DNA from: Nonomuraea typhae
GTDB lineage: Bacteria > Actinomycetota > Actinomycetes > Streptosporangiales > Streptosporangiaceae
DNA length: 64,000 bases
Assembly (NCBI RefSeq): GCF_009760925.1
Contig: NZ_VRLV01000009.1
Span: 62,001 to 126,000 of the forward strand
Direction: 5' to 3'
Part shown: positions 1-11,211 of the stretch, piece after piece
Layout: each line of letters starts with the position of its first letter
Position numbering within the stretch: the first letter of the stretch is position 1
Position numbers and translations under genes: made by a program
Notes under the pieces: generated by a model
What the model was told of the DNA's origin: nothing
The model's input: only the letters and a program-made list of their open reading frames with translations
The model's database searches: none

Positions 1-3592
<3,592 letters not shown>

Positions 3593-3742
3593 GGCTACTC
3601 GCCCAGACCAGCAGAGCGCGCCGGGGAGGCCACCGCGCCTCGCCCGATCCTCTCAGGAGACTCCAAAGAGGTCACGCCCCCCTCGTCAATCCAGGTGATG
3701 CAACCAATATTACTGTTTGGTATCAACAGGCTGACAGGAGGT

Positions 3743-4387
3743 TTAGTTCCCGGCTGAGATGAGCCTGGAGGCGATCCGGACCCCGGGGGAGAGCTCGGTC
3801 AGCAGATCCGCGAGCTCCTCACCGGCCACCTTGAGCTCCTCCAGCGTCATCGGCTCCAGCCGCTCCAGCAGGAACAGCCCGTTGACCGTCTCCTCGGTCA
3901 GCCGCGTGCGCACCACCTGGCGCCAGTTCCATCGCCGGCAGGTGACGCCGATGTCGTCGCGCCAGATGACCTCGCCGGGCTCCGGCGTGCCCAGCGCCTC
4001 CTCAGAGGACTCCTCGCCCGTGGCCCTGACCAGCCGGGGCGGGCCCGCGTACGTGTCGAGGTCCTCGCCGCCGATCGGCAGCGCGTGCCGGACGCTGACG
4101 GAGTTGTAGGCGTCGACGACCTGGTTGATCTCCGGCAGCGGCAACCTTCGGGTCAGCGCGTCGACGCTCGGGCGCGTGCGCTGCGGCTTGGCGCCGAACG
4201 CGCGGTAGGCGTCCTTCCAGGCGTCGATCTTCTCGGTTGGTACGGCTTGCGCCGAGGCGTCGGCCAGCCAGCCGCGCGCCCGGTCGTCCGTCGGCCCGTT
4301 CTTCATGCCGTGGGCCGTCATGACCAGAACCGCGAAGTCGGGACGGAGCGCGAAGACCGCTTCGTCCACCTGGATGTCGTCCATCAT
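3743..4387 (-). CDS. B3/B4 tRNA-binding-domain protein
   Basis: 214 aa. The body resembles the B3/B4 domain of phenylalanyl-tRNA synthetase beta chain found as a free-standing protein in many bacteria. Visible family-like segments are KIDAWKDAYRAFGAKP, LPEINQVVDAYNSVSVRHALP and the GEVIWRDDIGVTCRRWNWRQ strand near the end. Free-standing forms are thought to act as editing factors for mischarged tRNA or related substrates, but the function here is inference. The start is the ATG at 4387 (second Met at 4384); the frame is open further upstream but that part is low-complexity antisense of the divergent gene. The gene lies 150 bp upstream of kgd in the same direction, and its start is only 12 bp from the start of the divergent small membrane protein. 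Confidence 0.75.
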   Translation of the reverse strand: MMDDIQVDEAVFALRPDFAVLVMTAHGMKNGPTDDRARGWLADASAQAVPTEKIDAWKDAYRAFGAKPQRTRPSVDALTRRLPLPEINQVVDAYNSVSVRHALPIGGEDLDTYAGPPRLVRATGEESSEEALGTPEPGEVIWRDDIGVTCRRWNWRQVVRTRLTEETVNGLFLLERLEPMTLEELKVAGEELADLLTELSPGVRIASRLISAGN

Positions 4388-4399
4388 GTCTGGCAGCTT

Positions 4400-4786
4400 A
4401 TGGCCATGCTCGTCATCGACATGAAATACCACTGGTCGGCCTTCATGCTGGCGCTGTTCACGCCGGTCCTGCTGCTTAACGGCCACGCTGTGCCGGTGAG
4501 ATGGGGGCGCAACGAGATCCCGCTGGCGCCCGGCCAATACCACCTGCGCATCCACGTGCCCTACCTCTTCCCCTTCGGCGTGGTGGAGGGGCCGCTGCGG
4601 ATGGCGCCGGGGCGGCTGGACCTGGAGTACCGGGCGCCGCTGGCCGTGTTCTTCTCCGGCGCGCTCGGGCCGGCGCCCCAGAAGTGGAACGGGATGGTCG
4701 TCCAGCTCGTCCTCCTCGGGATCCTGGTGGCCATGCTGCTCTTCGTCCTCCTCATCGTGGTGTTCGCCGTCGTGGCCGCTTCCTAG
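4400..4786 (+). CDS. Small membrane-anchored protein, unknown function
   Basis: 128 aa. The N-terminus (MAMLVIDMKYHWSAFMLALF) leads into a beta-rich central part with PVRWGRNEIPLAPGQYHLRI, and the protein ends in one clear hydrophobic segment (about residues 103-127, VVQLVLLGILVAMLLFVLLI). It resembles short actinobacterial hypotheticals with a surface or cytosolic beta domain and a C-terminal anchor; no enzymatic motif is visible. Start ATG 4400, with a second in-frame ATG at 4406. No good ribosome binding site precedes either, so a leaderless or near-leaderless transcript is possible given the 12-bp divergent spacing to the B3/B4 gene. Confidence 0.6.
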   Translation: MAMLVIDMKYHWSAFMLALFTPVLLLNGHAVPVRWGRNEIPLAPGQYHLRIHVPYLFPFGVVEGPLRMAPGRLDLEYRAPLAVFFSGALGPAPQKWNGMVVQLVLLGILVAMLLFVLLIVVFAVVAAS

Positions 4787-4789
4787 ATC

Positions 4790-4819
4790 GCAAAAAACAC
4801 TTTGCAAAAATGCCTTTGC
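4790..4819. promoter_or_regulatory. Twin GCAAA-N6-TTTGC operator before the ArsR-type gene
   Basis: Two inverted repeats of identical architecture sit back to back: GCAAA (4790-4794) N6 TTTGC (4801-4805) and GCAAA (4804-4808) N6 TTTGC (4815-4819), sharing the central GC. They lie 17-46 bp upstream of the ATG of the winged-helix regulator and are the most obvious candidate for its autoregulatory operator. ArsR-family dimers commonly bind 12-2-12-like palindromes near their own promoter; binding here is inference. Confidence 0.55.
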
Positions 4820-4835
4820 GGTTTACCGTGAAGGC

Positions 4836-5396
4836 ATGGAAGAGGCGTACCGGATCACCGATCCCCAGGTGCTCAAGGTGGTCGCGCACCCGCTGCGGGT
4901 GCGGATGCTCGGCATGCTGCGTGCGGAAGGCCCGGCGACGGCGAGCCAGCTCGCCCGCAAGGTCGGCGAGAGCTCCGGCTCCACCAGCTACCACCTGCGC
5001 GAACTGGCCAAATACGGCTTCATCGAGGAGGACCCCTCAGAGGACGGCAGAGAACGCCGCTGGCGCAGCCGCCACCTGTACACCAGCTGGGACAACGTCC
5101 AGATGGGCGCCACGCCCGAGGGCCGCGAAGCCCTGCAGATCATCAGGATGCGCCAGGTGGAGGCGGTCGGCCGCGCGGTCGAGGGCTTCGAGCAGGGCGA
5201 ATGGTCCGAGGAGTGGGCGGACGCCGCCGGCATGTCCGATCTGCTGGCCACTCTGCCGCCGGCCGGGATCAAGGAGTTCCACGAACGCGCCGAGGCGCTC
5301 GTGCGCGAGCTGGAGGAACGGTACGCCGGCCACCGGGACAACGAGCTGACCACGGTCTTCTTGGCCGGCTACCCGCGCAAGAAGGAGTCCCCGTGA
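4836..5396 (+). CDS. ArsR-type winged-helix transcriptional regulator
   Basis: 186 aa. An N-terminal ArsR-like winged helix (about residues 8-80) shows VLKVVAHPLRVRMLGMLRAE, then TASQLARKVGESSGSTSYHL as the recognition helix and a wing ending ERRWR. The C-terminal half is predicted helical, without the Cys ligands of metal-sensing ArsR proteins, so a small organic ligand or a stress signal is more likely. It overlaps the first of two MFS exporters by 4 bp (GTGA), so the three genes form one operon and the protein probably represses its own exporters through the twin operator at 4790-4819. Confidence 0.85.
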   Translation: MEEAYRITDPQVLKVVAHPLRVRMLGMLRAEGPATASQLARKVGESSGSTSYHLRELAKYGFIEEDPSEDGRERRWRSRHLYTSWDNVQMGATPEGREALQIIRMRQVEAVGRAVEGFEQGEWSEEWADAAGMSDLLATLPPAGIKEFHERAEALVRELEERYAGHRDNELTTVFLAGYPRKKESP

Positions 5397-6712
5397 CGCC
5401 CTTGTCCGCGCGCCGCCGCTACGCGCTCGTCAGCTTCCTCACCTGGCTGCCGCCCGGCCTGATGATGGGCCCGATGGTCCTGCTGATGACCGAGCGCGGG
5501 CTGAGCCTGCCGGAGGTCGGGGTGACCGTGACGGTCTTCTCCGTGGTCACGGTCTCGCTGGAACTGCCCACGGGCGGGCTGTCGGACGTGATCGGCCGCC
5601 GCCTGGTGCTGGCCGCCTCCGCCGCCGTCAGCGTGGTCGCCATGGCGACGCTCGCCTTCGCCACCACGCTGTGGGCGTTCGCGGCCGCCGCCGTGCTCAA
5701 GGGCGTGGCCCGCGCGCTGTCCAGCGGCCCCGCCGAGGCGTGGTACGTCGACACCCTCCACGCCCTGGAGGGCCCGGCCGCCGACCTCAGACCCGGCCTG
5801 GCGAGGGGGAGCGCCCTCGGCTCGGTCGCGTTGTGCGCCGGCATACTCACCGGCGGGTTCGTGCCGCTGGTCGTGCCGCCGTCGCTGATCTTCCCGCTCG
5901 CCGCGCCGGCCCTGCTCGCCTCGCTGGCCGCGGCGGTGCTGCTCGTGGTGGTCGTGCTCGCCCTCCCCGAGCCGCCGCACGCCCGCCGCTCCCCGGCCCT
6001 GCCCGAGCGGCCGCACGCACCCCGCTCCCCGGCCCTGCCCGAGCGGCCGCACGCCCGCCGCTCCTCCCTGGCGGCCGTGCTGCGCGAGGTGCCGCAGACC
6101 GTGGTCTCCGGCGTGCGGCTCGCGACGGGCGGTCCGGTGCTGCGCCGCCTCATGCTCTACGCGGTGGCCAACGGCGTGGCGCTCACCGCCGTCGAGCTGC
6201 TCACCCCCGGCCGCCTGGCCGCACTCGCCGGTACGGCGGAGCTCGGCACGACCGCCTACGCCCTCGTGGCCGCCGCCGGTTTCCTGGGCAGCTCGGCGGG
6301 CTACGCCCTCGCGCCCGGCCTGGCCAGGGCGGCGGGCGGCAACACGCGGGGCGCGATCCTCGGCGTCGCCGCGGCGGCGCTCTCCCTGGGCGTCCTCGCG
6401 GCCACCGCAGGGCTGACCGGAGCGCCGGGCATGGTCACCGCCGGCGCCGCCTACGTGCTGATGTTCGCCGGGATCAGCGCCGCCGGCCTGTTCACCACGA
6501 CGATGACGCACGAGGCCGTCACCGCCGCCGAGCGCACCACCGTGACTTCGATCAGTTCCCTGTCTCTGCAGGCAGGAGGCGCGCTGTCCAACCTGGCCCT
6601 CGGCCTGCTGGCGGCCGGCGCGGGCGTCTCGGCCGCCTGGGGGCTGGTCGCCGTGCTCGTGCTGGCGGCGAGCCTGCTGTTCGTGCGCATGCCGGTCAGG
6701 GTGGCGGCGTGA
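5393..6712 (+). CDS. MFS exporter, paralogue 1
   Basis: 439 aa, about 12 membrane segments. The first loop carries ELPTGGLSDVIGRR, matching the MFS motif-A region (G-x-x-x-D-x-x-G-R-R), and the N-terminus ARRRYALVSFLTWLP is nearly identical to that of the next gene. The central cytosolic loop (around nt 5965-6065) holds an in-frame imperfect repeat of about 13 residues (PEPPHARRSPAL, PERPHAPRSPAL, PERPHARRS) that is absent from the paralogue. GTG start at 5393 overlaps the regulator stop; the 3' end overlaps the next exporter by GTGA. Likely drug or metabolite efflux under the upstream regulator. Confidence 0.85.
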   Translation: MTPLSARRRYALVSFLTWLPPGLMMGPMVLLMTERGLSLPEVGVTVTVFSVVTVSLELPTGGLSDVIGRRLVLAASAAVSVVAMATLAFATTLWAFAAAAVLKGVARALSSGPAEAWYVDTLHALEGPAADLRPGLARGSALGSVALCAGILTGGFVPLVVPPSLIFPLAAPALLASLAAAVLLVVVVLALPEPPHARRSPALPERPHAPRSPALPERPHARRSSLAAVLREVPQTVVSGVRLATGGPVLRRLMLYAVANGVALTAVELLTPGRLAALAGTAELGTTAYALVAAAGFLGSSAGYALAPGLARAAGGNTRGAILGVAAAALSLGVLAATAGLTGAPGMVTAGAAYVLMFAGISAAGLFTTTMTHEAVTAAERTTVTSISSLSLQAGGALSNLALGLLAAGAGVSAAWGLVAVLVLAASLLFVRMPVRVAA

Positions 6713-8028
6713 GCGGGGCGTCGGCCCGGCGGCGGTACGCACTGGTCAGCTTCCTCACCTGGCTGCCCGCCGGGCTCATGATCGCGCCGCTGGTGCTGCT
6801 CATGCTGGACAGAGGGCTGACGCTGGTCCAGGTGGGCGTGGTCATGACCGTGTACTCCCTGGTCATCGCCGCCCTGGAACTGCCCACGGGCGGGCTGGCC
6901 GACGTCGCGGGGCGGCGGGTGGTGCTCGCGGTGGCCGCCGGGTGCACCGCCCTCGCGCTGGCCCTGCTCATGGTGGCCACGTCCTTCTGGGCGTTCGTGG
7001 CGGCCGCGACCGTGCTGGGGGTTTCCCGGGCGCTGTCCAGCGGTCCGGCGGAAGCCTGGTTCGTGGACACCCTGCACGCCGCCGAAGGGGACGACGCCGA
7101 CCTGCGGCCCGGGTTGTCGCGCGGCCACGTCATGGAGGACGTCGCGCTGGGCGTGGGCGTGCTGGCGGGCGGCTTCGCTCCGGTCGCGTTCGGGGTGCCG
7201 GGCCCGGGTACGGCGCCGCCCGGCTGGCCGGCCCCGCTGGGCCTGGGCACCCCGCTGCCCGGCTGGCTGGTGCCGCTGGCCGTACCCGCGTTGCTCGGGG
7301 CGGTGGCGGCGCTGGTGTGGCTGGTGGTCGTGCTGGTGGCGATGCCGGAGCCGCCCAGAGCCCGGGTCTCCCTGAGGGAGGTGCTGGGCGGGGTGCCGGT
7401 CACCGTGGCCGCCGGGGTACGGCTGGCGGCGCGCGACGGCGTGCTGCGCCGGCTGGTGCTGGTCGCGGCGGTGATCGGCGTGGCGTTGACCTGTGTCGAA
7501 CTTCTCGTCCCCGGGCACCTGGCCGGGGTGACCGGCTCGGCGGAACTGGGCGCCACGGCTTACGCCGTCGTGTCGGCCGTCGGGTTCGCCGGCGGCGCGC
7601 TGGGCAGCGGGCTGGCCCCGGCGCTGGCGCGGCGGCTGGGCGGGTCGGTGCGCGGGACCGCGGCGGGGCTGCTCGTCGCGGGAGGCGCGCTGGCCGGGCT
7701 GGCGCTGGCCGCGGCGGTGGCCGGTGGCGGAGTCCGGGGCGTGGTGCTGGCGGGCCTGCCGTACCTGGTGTTCTTCGCCGGGCTGGGCGCGCACGGGGTG
7801 TTACGGGCGGAGCTCGGCCACCACCGGGTGACCTCGGCCGAGCGGGCCACGATGGCCTCGGCCTCCTCGCTGGCCGGGTCCGGAGGCGCGGCGCTGGCCA
7901 ATCTGACGCTGGCGCCGCTGGCCATGGCGCTGGGCGTCTCGGCGGCCTGGTGGCTGGTGGCGGCGGTGGTACTGGCCTCGGCGCTGCTGCTGGTCAGGCT
8001 GCCGGTGAGGGTTCCCGCCGAACGCTAG
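6709..8028 (+). CDS. MFS exporter, paralogue 2
   Basis: 439 aa, the same length and fold as the preceding exporter and clearly a tandem duplicate (ARRRYALVSFLTWLP; ELPTGGLADVAGRR; ALSSGPAEAWFVDTLHA). The central loop instead carries a Pro/Gly-rich insertion (GVPGPGTAPPGWPAPLGLGT). GTG start at 6709 is translationally coupled to the upstream stop (GTGA). The last codons (Ala-Glu-Arg-stop) are the first unit of the 14-bp minisatellite that follows. Two full-length paralogues in tandem could form a heterodimer-like pair or have diverged in substrate; the sequence does not decide. Confidence 0.85.
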   Translation: MSGASARRRYALVSFLTWLPAGLMIAPLVLLMLDRGLTLVQVGVVMTVYSLVIAALELPTGGLADVAGRRVVLAVAAGCTALALALLMVATSFWAFVAAATVLGVSRALSSGPAEAWFVDTLHAAEGDDADLRPGLSRGHVMEDVALGVGVLAGGFAPVAFGVPGPGTAPPGWPAPLGLGTPLPGWLVPLAVPALLGAVAALVWLVVVLVAMPEPPRARVSLREVLGGVPVTVAAGVRLAARDGVLRRLVLVAAVIGVALTCVELLVPGHLAGVTGSAELGATAYAVVSAVGFAGGALGSGLAPALARRLGGSVRGTAAGLLVAGGALAGLALAAAVAGGGVRGVVLAGLPYLVFFAGLGAHGVLRAELGHHRVTSAERATMASASSLAGSGGAALANLTLAPLAMALGVSAAWWLVAAVVLASALLLVRLPVRVPAER

Positions 8029-8170
8029 ACGCCGAACGCTAGACGCCGAACGCTAGACGCCGAACGCTAGACGCCGAACGCTAGACGCCGAACGCTAGAC
8101 GCCGAACGCTAGACGCCGAACGCTGAACGCCGAACGCTGGAGGCCGAACGCTGGAGGCCGGCCGCTAGAG
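8017..8170. repeat. 14-bp minisatellite across two convergent stop codons
   Basis: Eleven units. Seven are perfect copies of GCCGAACGCTAGAC (8017-8114), followed by four degenerate ones (8115-8170). The first unit contains the last codons and TAG of the upstream MFS gene, and the last degenerate unit contains the stop codon of the convergent response regulator (CTA at 8165-8167). There is no dyad within a unit, so it is not an obvious terminator. Confidence 0.95.
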
Positions 8171-8770
8171 CCAGCCGTGGCGCTTGGCGAGCTGGTACGC
8201 CTCGGCGCGGGTGGCGGTGCCGAGCTTGGTGACGGCGGCGGCTAGGTAGTTGCGGACGGTGCCGTTCGACAGGTGTGTACGGCGGGCGATGACGGCGACC
8301 GGCGTGTCCAGTTCGGCCAGCCGCAGGACGTCCAGTTCGCGCGGGGTCAACGGGCACTCGGGCGCGGTCAGGGCGTCGGCGGCCAGTTCGGGGTCGACGT
8401 AGCGGGCGCCGCCGTGGACCCTCCTGATCACGTCGGCCAGGGCGCCGCCGGGCGCGCCCTTGGGCAGGAAGCCGCTGGCCCCCGCCTCCAGGGCGCGCTT
8501 GAGCAGGGCGGGCCTGCCGTACCCGGTCAGGATGATCACCTTGCAGGACGGCAGTACGGTGGCCAGCTCGGCGCTGACCTCCAGCCCGCCCAGGGCGGGC
8601 ATCTCCAGGTCGACGACGGCCACGTCCGGGCGGTGGGAGAGCGCGGCCTGGACGGCGGCGCGGCCGTCGGGCGCCTGGGCGACGACCTCCAGGTCGTCTT
8701 CCAGGCCGAGCAGCGCGGCCAGGGCGGTGCGGATGAGCTCCTCGTCGTCCGCCAGCAGGATCTTGATCAC
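8165..8770 (-). CDS. NarL/FixJ-family response regulator
   Basis: 201 aa. A receiver domain (about residues 1-120) with acidic pocket LLADDEE and phosphoacceptor in VAVVDLEMP is followed by a LuxR-type HTH (CPLTPRELDVLRL ... LSNGTVRNYLAAAVTKLG). It pairs with the histidine kinase immediately upstream; their reading frames overlap by 4 bp (GTGA, 8767-8770), and the GTG at 8770 is therefore taken as start. The arrangement and sizes match the DesK/DesR-like systems common in actinomycetes. The signal and targets are unknown; the convergent MFS exporters are neighbours but share no operon. Confidence 0.9.
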   Translation of the reverse strand: MIKILLADDEELIRTALAALLGLEDDLEVVAQAPDGRAAVQAALSHRPDVAVVDLEMPALGGLEVSAELATVLPSCKVIILTGYGRPALLKRALEAGASGFLPKGAPGGALADVIRRVHGGARYVDPELAADALTAPECPLTPRELDVLRLAELDTPVAVIARRTHLSNGTVRNYLAAAVTKLGTATRAEAYQLAKRHGWL

Positions 8771-9873
8771 CTGAGGGTCGCTTCCAGAGTGAAGACGCCG
8801 CCGTCGAGGCGGGTGCGGAGGGTCCCGCCGGATTCGGCGAGCCGGTCGGCCAGGCCGCGCAGGCCGGTCGAGTGGGGGTCGGCGCTGGACTGGCCCGCGC
8901 CGTCGTTGGCGATCGTGATGCCGTCCTGGGTCACCTCGATCGTGCACCAGGTGGCCCGGCTGTGGCGCAGCACGTTGGTGCCCGCCTCGCGCACCACGGG
9001 GGCGAGCTGGGCGGCGGCGTCCTGCGGGAGGTCGGTGCCGGGCAGCGTGGCGGTGCAGCGGATCCCGGAGGAGCGCAGCACCTGCTCGATCGCGGTGATC
9101 TGGGCGCGCAGGTCCACCTCCCGGTATCCGTGGACGGCCCGCCGCAGGTCGGTCAGCGCGGCGGCGGCCAGGCGGCGCAGGTCGGCGGCTTCCGCGGCGG
9201 CGCGGGCCGGGTCGCGTTCGGCCAGTTCGGCCTTGAGCGCGATGACGGACAGGTCGTGGCCGAGCAGGTCGTGCACGTCGCGGGCGAAGCGCAGGCGTTC
9301 CTCGGCGGCGGCCAGCCTGGCCTGGGCCTGGCGGCCCTCGTCGGCTTCGACGAGCAGGGTCCACAGCCACAGGTGCAGGCCGTTCATGGCGATGATGCAC
9401 AGGCCGACGGCGATGGTGATGGTCAGGTAGCCGAGGTCGCCGTGCCACCAGGCGAGGGCCGCCGCGGCGGCGACGGTGGCGGCGATGGCGGCGGCGGCGA
9501 CCGGGCGGCGGCCGAGGACGGGGGAGGTGGCCAGGACGGCGGCGCCGATCCAGGCCCACGACTCCCAGCCGGGTCCGGCCAGCGGGCCGACGAGGGGGAC
9601 GGAGGCCGCGGCGGCGGTGCCGTACGCCCAGGTCAGTTTGCGGTGGACGGCGGGGGAGACGGCAGGGGTGACGGCCGCGTAGAGCACGCTGGCCTGGGCG
9701 AGCGCGAACAGCGCGATGCCGAGGCCGCCCAGCGCGGCGCGGACGGGGTCCGGCTCGCGGAACAGCCCGATGCCCGGCAGGAGGAGGCTGGACAGCACCG
9801 TGGTGCTCAGCGTCGCCAGGGTGACGATCCGGGCTCGGCGCAGGCGTGCGTGCACGGGCGAGATTGTAGGCAT
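8767..9873 (-). CDS. HisKA_3-family sensor histidine kinase
   Basis: 368 aa from the ATG at 9873. Several hydrophobic helices fill the first ~190 residues, then the dimerisation/phosphoacceptor helix RDVHDLLGHDLSVIALKAEL, and an HATPase domain with N-box REAGTNVLRHSRA and a short G-box (STGLRGLADRL). Sensor input is therefore probably membrane-embedded. An upstream ATG at 9933 would add 20 residues that overlap the divergent promoter, so the shorter form is preferred. Coupled to the response regulator by a 4-bp overlap. Confidence 0.88.
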   Translation of the reverse strand: MPTISPVHARLRRARIVTLATLSTTVLSSLLLPGIGLFREPDPVRAALGGLGIALFALAQASVLYAAVTPAVSPAVHRKLTWAYGTAAAASVPLVGPLAGPGWESWAWIGAAVLATSPVLGRRPVAAAAIAATVAAAAALAWWHGDLGYLTITIAVGLCIIAMNGLHLWLWTLLVEADEGRQAQARLAAAEERLRFARDVHDLLGHDLSVIALKAELAERDPARAAAEAADLRRLAAAALTDLRRAVHGYREVDLRAQITAIEQVLRSSGIRCTATLPGTDLPQDAAAQLAPVVREAGTNVLRHSRATWCTIEVTQDGITIANDGAGQSSADPHSTGLRGLADRLAESGGTLRTRLDGGVFTLEATLR

Positions 9874-9916
9874 GCTTCCACGGTCCGGGCATAAGCGTGC
9901 AAACGGCACATGCGGA

Positions 9917-9954
9917 TTGCACGGATCGGCCATGCGGGACTAGAATTTGATTCT
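9917..9954 (+). promoter_or_regulatory. Sigma-70-type promoter overlapped by a 13-bp palindrome
   Basis: TTGCAC (9917-9922), 18-bp spacer and TAGAAT (9941-9946) form a good housekeeping promoter. The -10 is embedded in AGAATTTGATTCT (9942-9954), an inverted repeat AGAAT-N3-ATTCT that would let a dimeric repressor occlude it. The predicted start of transcription is only about 8 nt before ATG 9961, so the transcript would be nearly leaderless. Confidence 0.6.
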
Positions 9955-9960
9955 GTAACA

Positions 9961-11043
9961 ATGGGGCGCATGGCAACATTTGCGGTGACGCCCGCCAGCG
10001 AGGAACAACACGCGGCCTGGCAGAGCAGGACGGCGATGCCCCAGGTCGAGCGGGTACGGCCCGGCCTGTGGTCCATCCCGGTGCCGATTCCGGTCAACCC
10101 CCTGCGATACGTGCTGGTCTACGCGCTGGAGCTGCCCGGCGGCGTGGCGATCATCGACGCCGGCTGGAACACCGACGAGGCGTACCAGGCGCTGGCCGCC
10201 GGCCTGGCCGTGGCCGGGTACACGATCGCCGACGTCAAGGGCGTGCTGGTCACCCACATCCATCCCGACCACTACGGCCTGGCCGGCCGCGTCCGCGAGG
10301 ACAGCGGCGCCTGGATCGCCCTGCACCCGGCGGACGCCGCCCTTCTGCACGACCGCTACGACGACGGCGCCATCGACCTGCTGGTGGAGAAGGAGCGGCG
10401 GCTCCTGGTGCGCTCCGGCGTGCCCGACGCGACGCTGGAGGAGCTGGCCGGGGCCTCGATGATGATCCGCCACATGGTCTCCATGGCCAGGCCCGACCGC
10501 CTGGTGGCCGACGGCGAGAGCCTGGACCTGTCCGGCTGGGACCTTCGCGCCATCTGGACGCCGGGTCACTCGCCCGGTCACCTGTGCTTCGTCTCGCCGT
10601 CGCGGCGAGTCCTCTTCTCCGGGGACCACGTGCTGGCCAGGATCACGCCGATCGTGGCGGTGCACCCGCAGTCGAGCCCGAACCCGCTGGCCGACTACCT
10701 CGACTCGCTGGCCGCCGTGCGCAAATGGGACGTGGACGAGGTGCTGCCGGCCCACGAGTACCGCTTCCTGGAGCTGGCCGAGCGGGTCGATCACGTGCTG
10801 GCCCATCACGAGGAGCGGCTGGCCGAGATCGAGACGGTGGTCGCGGGCGCCGCCTCGGGGATCTCCTGCTGGGCCGTGGCCACCCGGCTGACCTGGTCGC
10901 GGCCGTGGGAGACGATCCCGGCGTTCATGCGGCGCGCGGCCAACAACGAGACGCTGGCGCACCTGGTGTGGCTGGAGGCGCGGGGGCGGGTGCGCCGGGT
11001 CGCCGGCGAGGTGGACCTGTGGGGCGCACGTGATTTCATGTAA
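9961..11043 (+). CDS. Metallo-beta-lactamase-fold hydrolase
   Basis: About 360 aa. The MBL metal site is intact: THIHPDHYGL (HxHxDH), a later His in TPGHSPGHLC and Asp in FSGDHVL. The C-terminal ~100 residues form a helical extension typical of the glyoxalase-II/RNase Z-like group that acts on thioesters or small esters. The start is ATG 9961; ATG 9970 (preceded by GGGGCG) is equally possible. A promoter overlapped by an AGAAT-N3-ATTCT palindrome lies directly upstream, the same kind of element as before the SDR gene at 15961, which hints at joint regulation. Substrate unknown. Confidence 0.85.
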   Translation: MGRMATFAVTPASEEQHAAWQSRTAMPQVERVRPGLWSIPVPIPVNPLRYVLVYALELPGGVAIIDAGWNTDEAYQALAAGLAVAGYTIADVKGVLVTHIHPDHYGLAGRVREDSGAWIALHPADAALLHDRYDDGAIDLLVEKERRLLVRSGVPDATLEELAGASMMIRHMVSMARPDRLVADGESLDLSGWDLRAIWTPGHSPGHLCFVSPSRRVLFSGDHVLARITPIVAVHPQSSPNPLADYLDSLAAVRKWDVDEVLPAHEYRFLELAERVDHVLAHHEERLAEIETVVAGAASGISCWAVATRLTWSRPWETIPAFMRRAANNETLAHLVWLEARGRVRRVAGEVDLWGARDFM

Positions 11044-11058
11044 ACCCAGTAGGGAATG

Positions 11059-11087
11059 TTGACTAAGCGCGATCGCCCGCGTAGCGT
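11059..11087 (+). promoter_or_regulatory. Promoter of the sulfur operon leader
   Basis: TTGACT (11059-11064), 17-bp spacer and TAGCGT (11082-11087). Transcription would begin about 11094, immediately before the ATG of the leader peptide, predicting a leaderless first ORF. Confidence 0.6.
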
Positions 11088-11094
11088 CGAGCAC

Positions 11095-11163
11095 ATGAGC
11101 CAGGTATTGACCCGGCGCGCGCATGTCGACTTCTGCCGCGTCGTCAGCGCCCAGTGTCAGTGA
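11095..11163 (+). CDS. Cysteine-containing leader peptide (22 aa)
   Basis: Encodes MSQVLTRRAHVDFCRVVSAQ followed by Cys-Gln and a TGA stop. The pattern LTRRxHVDxCRxxSAxC is that of the short leader peptides placed in actinobacteria before sulfur-assimilation genes, where ribosome stalling at Cys codons under cysteine starvation is known in mycobacteria to raise downstream expression. The ATG lies about 1 nt from the predicted transcription start. The downstream operon (ABC ATPase, flavin monooxygenase, flavin reductases) fits sulfonate or thioether sulfur scavenging. Regulation of this particular operon is inference. Confidence 0.75.
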   Translation: MSQVLTRRAHVDFCRVVSAQCQ

Positions 11164-11176
11164 TCACGATCTTTCG

Positions 11177-11203
11177 CTCCCTGACCCTCGATCGCCTCGG
11201 GAG
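11177..11203 (+). promoter_or_regulatory. Possible Shine-Dalgarno-sequestering hairpin
   Basis: CTCCC (11177-11181) can pair with GGGAG (11199-11203), which is the ribosome binding site of the ABC ATPase gene starting at 11212. The element begins 13 nt after the leader-peptide stop, so a ribosome delayed on the leader could change its folding. Only 5 bp of perfect stem; speculative. Confidence 0.3.
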
Positions 11204-11211
11204 GGCGCTCG

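Noticed and set aside
8017-8170. CRISPR array
   Set aside because: Units are directly adjacent 14-mers with no spacers and no cas genes nearby.
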